A program made the position numbers and the translations under genes. The notes below the pieces were generated by a model, which saw nothing but the letters and a program-made list of their open reading frames with translations, was not told the DNA's origin and ran no database searches. Below are positions 33,078-40,583 of a stretch of DNA of 64,000 nt, one piece after another (position 1 is the stretch's first letter; every line of letters begins with the position of its first letter). The stretch comes from Vulcanimicrobiota bacterium (GTDB lineage: Bacteria > Vulcanimicrobiota > Xenobia > Xenobiales > JADMJV01): contig JAHBVR010000003.1 in the NCBI GenBank assembly GCA_019637395.1, positions 1 to 64,000 of the forward strand. The letters are read 5' to 3'.

Positions 33078-33929
33078 ATGAACGGGCTGTCACTGACCAA
33101 CGATATCGTTTTCAAGCTCGTCTTCGGCGCCGAGAAGCGGGAGCGTATCCTCCGCGCTCTTCTCAATGCCGTCCTTGGTCTCAAAGGGCCTGATCGTATT
33201 GTCAAGCTTACCATCATCAATCCCACTCTGGATAAGGCTCATGCCCTGGCCAAGAATTGCATCCTGGATATCAAAGCTCGTGATGGCCGCGGCCGCCGCT
33301 TCAATGTCGAAGTTCAGGTTAGCCGCGACCCCAATTACTTGAACCGCTCCCTTTACTACCTGACCAGTCTCTTCTCCGAACAACTCCAACCTGGCGACGG
33401 CTATGACGAGATCACCAAAGTGGTCAGCCTCTCCTTCGTGGACTACACACTCTTTCCCGACCAGGAATCTCTGCACAGCACTTATCGCCTGTATGATGAG
33501 GAAAACAAAAGGCACTTCCCCGATATCCTGGAGCTTCACTATATCGAGTTGAGCAAATTCAAAAAGGACAAGCCTCAAGATCTGAGGTCCCGTTTTGAAC
33601 GCTGGTTACACATCTTGAAGTTCGGGGAACTCTATCGCGATCAAAACTCGCCCATCCCTGCTAAGCTCATACAAGACAAGGAGGTCGTTATGGCACTCAA
33701 AACCTACCGCCAGGTCAGTTCATCCCAGGAGGTGCGAGAATTGCTCCTGTCAAGAGAAATGGCTGAGCGTGACCGGATCACCAGTCTCAAGCGAGCCTAC
33801 AAAGAGGGCGAACTCAAGGGCGAACTCAAGGGCAAGCTCGAGGCGGCTCAGGCTATGCTATCGCTTGGGATTGACCAGGCCACGGTCTGCGAAAAGTTAG
33901 GCCTTAAACCTGAGGACCTGTCTAGGTAG
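33078..33929 (+). CDS. Rpn/PD-(D/E)XK transposase-like nuclease
   Basis: The 283-residue chain begins MNGLSLTNDIVFKLVFGAEK, characteristic of the recombination-promoting nuclease (RpnA-like) and PDDEXK_2 family. Active-site residues are in ILDIKARDGRGRRFNVEVQV (Asp and the ExQ pair). The region NYLNRSLYYLTSLFSEQLQ and the C-terminal EGELKGELKGKLE stretch are also typical. Such genes are often mobile; members related to RpnA nick DNA and raise recombination. It sits between two sugar genes, with no inverted repeats seen, and overlaps the thiamine-enzyme gene by 8 bases. Confidence 0.85.
   Translation: MNGLSLTNDIVFKLVFGAEKRERILRALLNAVLGLKGPDRIVKLTIINPTLDKAHALAKNCILDIKARDGRGRRFNVEVQVSRDPNYLNRSLYYLTSLFSEQLQPGDGYDEITKVVSLSFVDYTLFPDQESLHSTYRLYDEENKRHFPDILELHYIELSKFKKDKPQDLRSRFERWLHILKFGELYRDQNSPIPAKLIQDKEVVMALKTYRQVSSSQEVRELLLSREMAERDRITSLKRAYKEGELKGELKGKLEAAQAMLSLGIDQATVCEKLGLKPEDLSR
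33807..33839 (+). repeat. 12-base tandem repeat in the Rpn-like gene
   Basis: GGCGAACTCAAG occurs twice head to tail (33807-33818 and 33819-33830) and is followed by a partial third copy. It encodes GELKGELKGKL. Slippage here would change repeat number without a frameshift. Confidence 0.7.
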
Positions 33930-35628
33930 ACTCCATCGCCACCGACTTGAAGAACGGCTCCATCTCCGTCATCGGGCGCCCGAAAGCAATCTTGGGGTAG
34001 GCATTGGCATAGGTATCGACCATGACTTGCAGTAGTCCCGGAGCCAACGGATCTTGCCAAAGCTTCCGCAACCCCTCAGCGACATCCTCGGGCTGGTGCA
34101 CGGTGTAACCTGCGATACCGTAAGCTCCGGCAATCTTCTCGAAGTCCGGCGCCGAATAGCCCCAGAGTGTCGACTGGTAGCGAGCATCGAAGTAGTTCTC
34201 CTGAAACTGGCGGACCATACCGTGGCATTGGTTATTGATGATGACCATCTTGAGGGGGAGCCGGTTGCGCACCACCGTTTGCAGCTCCTGGATATTGGCC
34301 TGGAAGGCACCGTCGCCGGCTACCATGACGACGGGTTGGCCCGGGCGGCACAAGCAAGCCCCGATGGCTGCCGGCAAGGCAAAGCCCATCGAGCCCATTC
34401 CTCCCGAAGTCAAAAACCGCTGCCCGGCCTGGAGATGCAGGGACTGGGCGGCCCACATCTGGTGCTGCCCGACATCCACCACGTAAGCGGCCGCCTGAGC
34501 GCCGCTCACCGACAGCTCGCGCATAAAGACGTTAGGATTGATGCCCGGAAGCTCTTTCAATTCGGCCGTATCCGGCCACTCTTGCTCGAGCGCCTGCAAG
34601 CGGCCGCGCCAGTCAGCAAAAGCGCCGTGGGGCAGCCGGCCGGCGGCGGCGAAGAAGTCGGGGAGTTCACTGACCAGACCCTGACAGCCGCTGAGCCGAT
34701 TGTTAATCTCGCCGGGTTCGCAATCGACGTGAAAAATCTCTCGATTGGATTTGAAAGCATCGGTATCATTGCCGGTCTGGCGAATATCCAGACGGCTACC
34801 CAGCACAATCAGCAAGTCCGCCTCGCCCAGCGCCAGGTTGGCCCAGCGATTGCCGTAGCTGCCGATAAAGCCGATGCGCAACGGATGCTCGAACGGAATC
34901 GTGTCCAATCCCATTAACGAGCACACCACCGGCACTCCCGTGGCCTCGGCGAAAGCCACTAATTCACTCGAGGTTCGCGAGGCGCCCACCCCACCGCCCG
35001 CCAGAATCAAAGGCCGGCGGGCAGTGCGCAAGGCCGCGGCCAGGTTCTCGAAAAAAGCCTCACTCTCGGGCGCTTCCGTGACCCTCCTCGGAAGAGGAGG
35101 AACGGCTTCCACCTGGGCCCGTTGCAAATCCATGGGAACGTCGATCAGCACCGGGCCCGGGCGGCCCTCGACGGCGACTCGAAAGGCCTCGTTGAGGATG
35201 GCCGGCAGTTCGGCTGCAGTTTTGACGCGCCAGGCCTGCTTGGTGATCGGCTCGGCCATGGCCACGATATCGGTTTCCTGGAAGCCCAACTGGCGGATAG
35301 CTCGTTCCCCCTTCTGCTCGTGCAGATTGACCTGGCCGGTGATGAACACGCCTGGCGAGGAGTCAAAATGACAACTGCCGATACCGGTCAGCAAATTGGT
35401 GGCCCCCGGGCCCGAAGTGGCCATGGCCACCCCCGGAATCCCCGTCATGCGGCCGGCCGCGTCGGCGGCGAAAGCAGCCGCCTGCTCGTGGTGTACGCTG
35501 ATCACCGGCACCGTTCCCTGGCGGTTCAGAGAATCGAGGATATGCGTGATCATCCCCCCGGACATCTCAAAAACACAGGTCACGCCGTGCTGTTCAAGTG
35601 CCCAGGCGATATAATCAGAAGCTTTCAT
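33922..35628 (-). CDS. Acetolactate synthase-like thiamine enzyme (YerE-like)
   Basis: Three thiamine-enzyme domains are visible: VFEMSGGMITHILDSL, then HHEQAAAFAADAAGRM with catalytic Glu at residue 48, and the ThDP motif GDGAFQANIQELQT with NNQ about 30 residues on. ATG at 35628 is preferred over a start 15 codons upstream because MKASDYIAWALEQHG is the normal beginning. The FEMSGGMITH form is one I associate with YerE, which adds a two-carbon unit from pyruvate to a CDP-4-keto-3,6-dideoxyhexose to make yersiniose. With rfbF, rfbG and rfbH in the window, this substrate is plausible. A plain acetolactate synthase is less likely here. Confidence 0.82.
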   Translation of the reverse strand: MKASDYIAWALEQHGVTCVFEMSGGMITHILDSLNRQGTVPVISVHHEQAAAFAADAAGRMTGIPGVAMATSGPGATNLLTGIGSCHFDSSPGVFITGQVNLHEQKGERAIRQLGFQETDIVAMAEPITKQAWRVKTAAELPAILNEAFRVAVEGRPGPVLIDVPMDLQRAQVEAVPPLPRRVTEAPESEAFFENLAAALRTARRPLILAGGGVGASRTSSELVAFAEATGVPVVCSLMGLDTIPFEHPLRIGFIGSYGNRWANLALGEADLLIVLGSRLDIRQTGNDTDAFKSNREIFHVDCEPGEINNRLSGCQGLVSELPDFFAAAGRLPHGAFADWRGRLQALEQEWPDTAELKELPGINPNVFMRELSVSGAQAAAYVVDVGQHQMWAAQSLHLQAGQRFLTSGGMGSMGFALPAAIGACLCRPGQPVVMVAGDGAFQANIQELQTVVRNRLPLKMVIINNQCHGMVRQFQENYFDARYQSTLWGYSAPDFEKIAGAYGIAGYTVHQPEDVAEGLRKLWQDPLAPGLLQVMVDTYANAYPKIAFGRPMTEMEPFFKSVAMEST

Positions 35629-35688
35629 GGCGGCCGCGTTCGTGCGACCCCAGGCAAATCCTGGGAAGGACAAGCACCTGCGAACTCA

Positions 35689-35865
35689 ATCAGGCAACTG
35701 GCTCAAGCAGGTAACGCAACCGTGGCGATCCACAACCTGAGCCGGTGCCACCGCTGGGCCGTCAGATGGGCATTGAAGAAGTCGACCTGGCCCTTCAGGA
35801 GTGCTTTCCGCGCCATTGGCCTGACGCGGTCATGCGCTTCGTCGCCCTACGCGCTCGTTGACGAA
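35689..35865 (+). pseudogene. Remnant of a second galE gene
   Basis: Reading the plus strand gives IRQLAQAGNATVAIHNLS then RCHRWAVRW, which aligns with KHLSQAGHEIVVLDNLGRGH and RWAVKW of the intact GalE. One frame on, GIEEVDLALQECFPRHWPDA and VMRF match GLLEEVDL and RHRPDAVAHF. A third frame gives SPYALVDE for AYALVGE. Two frameshifts are needed to follow it, so it is dead. The remnant runs the same way as the intact gene at 26,031. Confidence 0.75.
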
Positions 35866-36629
35866 GGGTGCATGCCCTTGCTGGTTAATCTACGCAGAAT
35901 CAAACGTGCCGTTTGCCGGGCGTCGCCCCTTGGTCCGGCCCAGAAGATTGCGTTCTGCACACAAGTGCTGAGACAGCTTAAGGCCAAGCCGGGAGCTTTT
36001 CGGGCGGTGACCGTGTGAGCCATCAGTTCCATCGCGGCGCGGCCGGGACTCAGTTCCGTGGGTTTCCAACTGCGTCCTGCTTGATACCTTGTAGCAATCA
36101 CCGCTACTACCGGTGACGGAATGGCGCATAAATGCTCGGGTGACAGACGTTGACCACCGTCCACTCGTAAAGCGATGGGGCGAGGAAAAGGATGGACAGC
36201 GCCGGTCTGATCTATCACGGCGTATTCATCCGAAAGATACTCCGCGCCCTCCTGAACCAGCTGGTGGGTTAAGGTTGACTTTCCTGAAAAACTGCTCCCG
36301 GGTATTAAAATAACTCTACCTTGCCAGGCAACAGCTCCGGCATGCACAAATACCACACCCTGACAGTGGTTCGCCAGATAGAAATGTATCCGTCGTTCTA
36401 AAGCTTCGAAGATATCGGCTCGGTGTGGACGCGGCGGTTCGTCGTCCGGGCCGTGGATGAGCACGGCCCCATCCGGACACGATGAAATGCGGAAGACGGC
36501 AGTCGGAATTAACTCGGGCTGGTGTGACCAAATTGGTAGTAACAAGCTCCAAAGACACTCATCCAGCTCAGGGTTGTCCCATTCTAAAGCAATCCGAACC
36601 CCGAAGTAGACAAACTTAAGAAGAGCCAC
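35847..36629 (-). CDS. HprK-related serine kinase-like protein
   Basis: The Walker A motif VILIPGSSFSGKSTLTHQ and the following YLSDEYAVIDQTGAVHPFPR match the HPr kinase-related group found beside PqqD-like genes. It differs from true HprK by its N-terminal region. A GTG at 36629 is proposed as the start (about 260 residues); the open frame further left would run into the divergent amidotransferase. The last codons (GMHPSSTSA) read through the antisense of the galE remnant, so the original C-terminus may have been lost. The kinase target is unknown. Confidence 0.75.
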   Translation of the reverse strand: MALLKFVYFGVRIALEWDNPELDECLWSLLLPIWSHQPELIPTAVFRISSCPDGAVLIHGPDDEPPRPHRADIFEALERRIHFYLANHCQGVVFVHAGAVAWQGRVILIPGSSFSGKSTLTHQLVQEGAEYLSDEYAVIDQTGAVHPFPRPIALRVDGGQRLSPEHLCAIPSPVVAVIATRYQAGRSWKPTELSPGRAAMELMAHTVTARKAPGLALSCLSTCVQNAIFWAGPRGDARQTARLILRRLTSKGMHPSSTSA

Positions 36630-36703
36630 GAAACGTTCCCGTTCCGTGGTCTTAGAGCGAATCCTGCGAGGATTCCAGTCCAGTTTGCGAAAGAGGGGCC
36701 GCC

Positions 36704-38563
36704 ATGTGTGGTATTGTCGGGCTTTATCAGACGGGCGTTGGATTAACTCAGGAAGAGACCCGCTTCCGTGTGGAAACCATGCGAGACAGCCTCCGACATC
36801 GCGGCCCCGACGACGCTGGGACCTGGCTCGAACCGAATGGCCGCCTGGCAATGGGACATCGCCGACTCGCAATCTTGGATCTTAGCCCCGAAGGGCACCA
36901 ACCAATGGCCTCCAGGGACGGACGTTATCAGTTGGTTTATAACGGCGAAGTCTATAATTTCTTAGAACTACGCAGACAACTGGAACAATTCGGTCACCAC
37001 TTCAATGGGAGTTCCGATACTGAAGTGCTTCTCGCCGCCTTCTGCCAATGGGGCCTGGAGAACACCCTGCCGCGCTTAAACGGTATGTTCGCCCTGGCTC
37101 TCTGGGACGCTCGCGCTCAGCGCCTGGCCCTGGCGCGGGATCGCTATGGCAAGAAACCTCTTTACTACGGCCTTGTTGGTGAAGCCTGGGCCTTCGCTTC
37201 TGAGCTTAAAGCGCTGAAAACTCTTCCCGAATTCGACTCTTCCGTAAACCGCGCGGCATTAGGCGAGTACTTTCGATTGGGTTACGTACCCGCCCCCCTT
37301 AGCATCTATCAGGGCATTCATAAACTGCCGCCAGCAAGCTTTTGCTGGCTACCCGAAAGCCCTAAACCGTACTGGACCCTCGGCGCCACCGCCAGGAGTA
37401 ACCAACCAACCAGCCTGGAACAGATAGAGCAGGCGTTATTGACCGCAGTCAAACTACGTATGGCTTCGGACGTTCCTCTTGGCGCCTTTTTATCGGGTGG
37501 AATCGATTCATCCTTGATCGTGGCCATGATGCAGGAGCAGAGTGACCAACCTGTACGTACCTTTAGCTTGGGATTTCATTCCGCGACCCACGACGAGGCC
37601 ATTTATGCCCGCAAAGTTGCGGAACATCTGGGTACTCAACACGTCGAGCACTATGTGACGGCGACGGAGGCTCTGGATGTGGTCCCGCATCTACCTCGAT
37701 TCTACGATGAACCGTTCGCCGACTCGTCTCAGATCGCCACCTATCTGGTTTCAAAACTGGCCCGCACACAAGTTACCGTGGCCCTCTCTGGCGACGGTGG
37801 AGATGAAGTGTTTGGAGGCTATAACCGCTATCTATTTGCTCCTCAAGTTTGGCGGTGGCTTCGCGTCCTGCCCCTATCTCTGCGAAAAATTTTGAGTGCT
37901 CTTGTGAATCGTCTGCCGCTAAGCTTGCTGGAACCGTTGCTGGCCGGGCGTGTCTCCTATCCGAAAGAAAAGCTCACCAAGCTGGCCCATCTTCTACCTT
38001 GCCGAGACGAGGCTGAGATCTACCGCTCGTTGATCTCCCAATGGCAAGAACCGCGCTCGGTGGTTATCGGCGCCGCCCCTCCAATACCCGAAAAGCCTAT
38101 CAATGGTGATTTCGTGCACTGGATGATGATTCGAGACGCGCAGACTTACCTGCCCGATGACATTCTGGTCAAAGTCGACCGTGCCTCCATGGCGGTCAGC
38201 CTGGAAGCCCGCGCTCCCCTGCTGGACCCGACCGTGACCGACCTGGCCTGGCGACTTCCCCGCGAGCAGAAAATTGAGGGGCGCGAGGGCAAACGTATTC
38301 TTCGCAAGCTACTCTATAAACGGGTCCCATCCTCTTTGTTTCAACGTCCCAAGGCGGGGTTTTCCCTTCCCCTGGGAGACTGGTTGCGAGTGGAACTCAG
38401 GGACTGGGTCGAGACGATGCTGGAAACGGTCTCGAAGGATGGCTACCTCAGAGTCGAACCAGTTCGAAGAATATGGAGGGAGCACACCTCAGGTTATCGA
38501 GATCGGAGCGCGGCGCTCTGGACCGTCCTAATGTTTCAGGCCTGGATGAGGGAGGCTCGTTAG
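36704..38563 (+). CDS. asnB: Asparagine synthase-like amidotransferase
   Basis: This 619-residue protein starts MCGIVGLYQTG, with Cys2 as the glutaminase nucleophile, and continues as a class II GATase domain to about residue 200. The synthase domain has FLSGGIDSSLIVAMM (ATP pyrophosphatase loop) and VALSGDGGDEVFGGYNRY. In exopolysaccharide loci this family often amidates a sugar acid or peptide rather than Asp. It is divergent from the HprK-like gene (74-base gap) and is followed after 146 bases by the PqqD-fusion gene. Its true acceptor is not evident. Confidence 0.9.
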   Translation: MCGIVGLYQTGVGLTQEETRFRVETMRDSLRHRGPDDAGTWLEPNGRLAMGHRRLAILDLSPEGHQPMASRDGRYQLVYNGEVYNFLELRRQLEQFGHHFNGSSDTEVLLAAFCQWGLENTLPRLNGMFALALWDARAQRLALARDRYGKKPLYYGLVGEAWAFASELKALKTLPEFDSSVNRAALGEYFRLGYVPAPLSIYQGIHKLPPASFCWLPESPKPYWTLGATARSNQPTSLEQIEQALLTAVKLRMASDVPLGAFLSGGIDSSLIVAMMQEQSDQPVRTFSLGFHSATHDEAIYARKVAEHLGTQHVEHYVTATEALDVVPHLPRFYDEPFADSSQIATYLVSKLARTQVTVALSGDGGDEVFGGYNRYLFAPQVWRWLRVLPLSLRKILSALVNRLPLSLLEPLLAGRVSYPKEKLTKLAHLLPCRDEAEIYRSLISQWQEPRSVVIGAAPPIPEKPINGDFVHWMMIRDAQTYLPDDILVKVDRASMAVSLEARAPLLDPTVTDLAWRLPREQKIEGREGKRILRKLLYKRVPSSLFQRPKAGFSLPLGDWLRVELRDWVETMLETVSKDGYLRVEPVRRIWREHTSGYRDRSAALWTVLMFQAWMREAR

Positions 38564-38709
38564 TACAGAACTCCACACTTCTCCACTATAAGAACAAATC
38601 TATTGCCCCTGACACCACTTAATGCACCCACAGACTGGCTAAATTCTACCAAACGGAACACAAACCTACCATAGACAGGCGCAGATCTTCCACATAGATT
38701 GATCGCGTC

Positions 38710-39360
38710 ATGAAAGCATATCTGCGTAGACCAGACCTCATAGAACAACCGTTGGGGACTGAGGTTCTCATCTATGATTCGCGCACAGCCCACTGTCATG
38801 TCTTAGCCAGGCAGGCGGCTGAACTTTGGGAGCTACTGCTCCTGCCCCACACACTCCCCGAACTAACGGAGAAGTTCGCTGACAAATGGCCGGATTTCAC
38901 CCGCGAAATGATGACAGTCCTGCTCTCGGAATTCCAAGATAAAGGTCTCTTAGCCGATGGCTCTCCGGAAACAAAGTCTGGCCCCGGTCGTCGAAAAATT
39001 CTGAAAGCTCTGGGGGCGGGACTTTTGCTTTCGTCGGTGGCCCCGACTGCGGCAGCGGCGGCCAGTACCACCCTGAGGATCATCAATTCCCGATACGGTG
39101 CCAACATTGCTACTCGCCTGCTGTGCGGAAGACCGGGCGTAACCCTCGGCAACGGAGATTTCAATAATGTGACTACCGTTATCCGAGGACTGATCTCCGG
39201 CAACAGTTTGAGCGTCCCCGTCAATAACAGTGGAGTGCTCGGCTCCGGTCCGTATCCCGCCCTGGTTCAAGAACTGATCGTCGGCTACACCTGCTCAGAT
39301 GGTGTGTTCCGCCAAGAGCGGACCTGCGACGGTGGACTTTTGACTATAAAATGTCCCTGA
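38710..39360 (+). CDS. PqqD-like domain fused by a twin-arginine signal to an exported Cys domain
   Basis: Residues 1-85 have the PqqD-like (RRE) pattern: LRRPDLIEQPLGTEVLIYDS, HVLARQAAELWELL and LLSEFQDKGLL. Next, GRRKILKALGAGLLLSS (about 93-110) is a twin-arginine-like export segment ending in Ala-rich APTAAAAA. Residues 117-216 read IINSRYGANIA, VTTVIRGLISG, VNNSGVLGSGP and ELIVGYTCSDG, resembling a YG...VT...G.P domain (DUF3395-like in my recall) with four Cys, one of them in the final KCP. PqqD domains normally bind a peptide in the cytoplasm, so an export segment in the same chain is unusual. The last 10 bases overlap the O-antigen ligase gene. Confidence 0.75.
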   Translation: MKAYLRRPDLIEQPLGTEVLIYDSRTAHCHVLARQAAELWELLLLPHTLPELTEKFADKWPDFTREMMTVLLSEFQDKGLLADGSPETKSGPGRRKILKALGAGLLLSSVAPTAAAAASTTLRIINSRYGANIATRLLCGRPGVTLGNGDFNNVTTVIRGLISGNSLSVPVNNSGVLGSGPYPALVQELIVGYTCSDGVFRQERTCDGGLLTIKCP

Positions 39361-40583
39361 CGGTAGGCAGCTTGAGGGGGACTGCTTCACTGGACAGACT
39401 CTGCCAATCGCTCCTATTCTTTCTCGCGCTGACCTTACCACTGGCGCGAATTCCCTTTCCCAGTTCCAATTCTGTCTTGCCGGGACAGGATTTGCAATTA
39501 TTCGATCTTATCGCTTGCCTATCGGCAGTGACGGCCATTCTGTGCTTCATGTTCCGGCCCAACTTTCGTCACCTGGTCCCACTCCTATACCCTATCGCCC
39601 TGGCGGTCAGCGCCTCCGTTTCCGAAAATCCAGGGCAATCCGTAATCCCGTTGGCCAAAGCTATATATCTCTCAGGCCTGGCTTGCCTCGTTCAGGTATT
39701 TCTCGATCGTTCTCCCCAGAAAGGGCATAGGTGGCTAAGATGGGGCTGGCTCGCCGGTCTGACTTTAACCTGTTTCTGTATCATACTGGGCGTTATCGGC
39801 TTCTACTCGGGCTGCAGCACCCAGCAAACGAACATTTTTCTGTTCCACTACGGTTCGATCAAAGCCGGCCATTTTCCAAGAGTGTGCGCCACTTTTTTTA
39901 ACGCCAATCTGCTTTGCAACTATTTACTGGTCAGTCTCGCCTGGCTCAAGAGCGTTCGCGCGCGAGCCCTTGTCGCGTTGTGCTCCCTAGCCACACTATC
40001 CCCCGGTCTCGGACCGCTCTTTCTCCTGTTCCTGTGGGACTTCAAATCCAGACCCTCCCGCATTGCCGGGACGGTCATCGCCCTGACGATGTACCTGCTG
40101 ACCTGGACCTACCCCAACGACTTGTTTCAAGGTCACTTTCGAGCCAGCGGCCGAGTGGAATGCTGGCGCCAATCTACAAACCTGTGGCTGCAGTCACCTT
40201 TACTTGGGCAAGGTCCCGGTCAGGCTTTGGTCCTTGTACGCTGGCAGGCTCCCGATGGAGCGATTGGGACGCTCACCGATCCCCACAACACAAGCTTGAG
40301 CCTCTTGTCCCAAGGTGGAGTGCTGCTTATGGCCGTGGTCATGACCGTTTTTCTCACCAACAGAGCCAACTGCGACCGGGAGTTATTCAAAGCCATCCTC
40401 CTGGCGTTCTGGCTTGACGGTCTAACCGGCTCTTTCGAGGATGCACGCCATATTTGGGTGGCAATTGGAGCCCTGTGCTTATTTCCCGCGGCGGCCGGGT
40501 CGGAAGTGGGTCACAACTGCCAGAAGTACGTGTGCCCGCTCCCTTCTCGGCTCAACCCACCCGTGAGGTCGACCACAATCTGA
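39351..40583 (+). CDS. O-antigen ligase/polymerase family protein
   Basis: A 410-residue polytopic protein (about ten hydrophobic segments) with a large periplasmic loop before the last helices containing GRVECWRQSTNLWLQSPLLG, GQGPGQAL and DPHNTSLSLLSQGG. These are typical of the Wzy_C/WaaL family, which joins or polymerises lipid-linked glycan at the outer face of the inner membrane. The ATG overlaps the PqqD-fusion gene by 10 bases, suggesting coupled expression. The last 73 bases overlap, in opposite direction, the end of the UDP-GalNAc dehydrogenase-like gene. Confidence 0.85.
   Translation: MSLTVGSLRGTASLDRLCQSLLFFLALTLPLARIPFPSSNSVLPGQDLQLFDLIACLSAVTAILCFMFRPNFRHLVPLLYPIALAVSASVSENPGQSVIPLAKAIYLSGLACLVQVFLDRSPQKGHRWLRWGWLAGLTLTCFCIILGVIGFYSGCSTQQTNIFLFHYGSIKAGHFPRVCATFFNANLLCNYLLVSLAWLKSVRARALVALCSLATLSPGLGPLFLLFLWDFKSRPSRIAGTVIALTMYLLTWTYPNDLFQGHFRASGRVECWRQSTNLWLQSPLLGQGPGQALVLVRWQAPDGAIGTLTDPHNTSLSLLSQGGVLLMAVVMTVFLTNRANCDRELFKAILLAFWLDGLTGSFEDARHIWVAIGALCLFPAAAGSEVGHNCQKYVCPLPSRLNPPVRSTTI

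Noticed and set aside
35122-36018. 298-residue plus-strand open frame
   Set aside because: Mostly antisense to the thiamine enzyme; only the piece at 35,689-35,865 makes sense, as a broken galE.
36704-39360. Lasso-peptide cluster
   Set aside because: AsnB and a PqqD-like domain are present, but I found no transglutaminase-like protease and no plausible short precursor peptide nearby. The AsnB has a full glutaminase domain with Cys2 and sits in a glycan locus.
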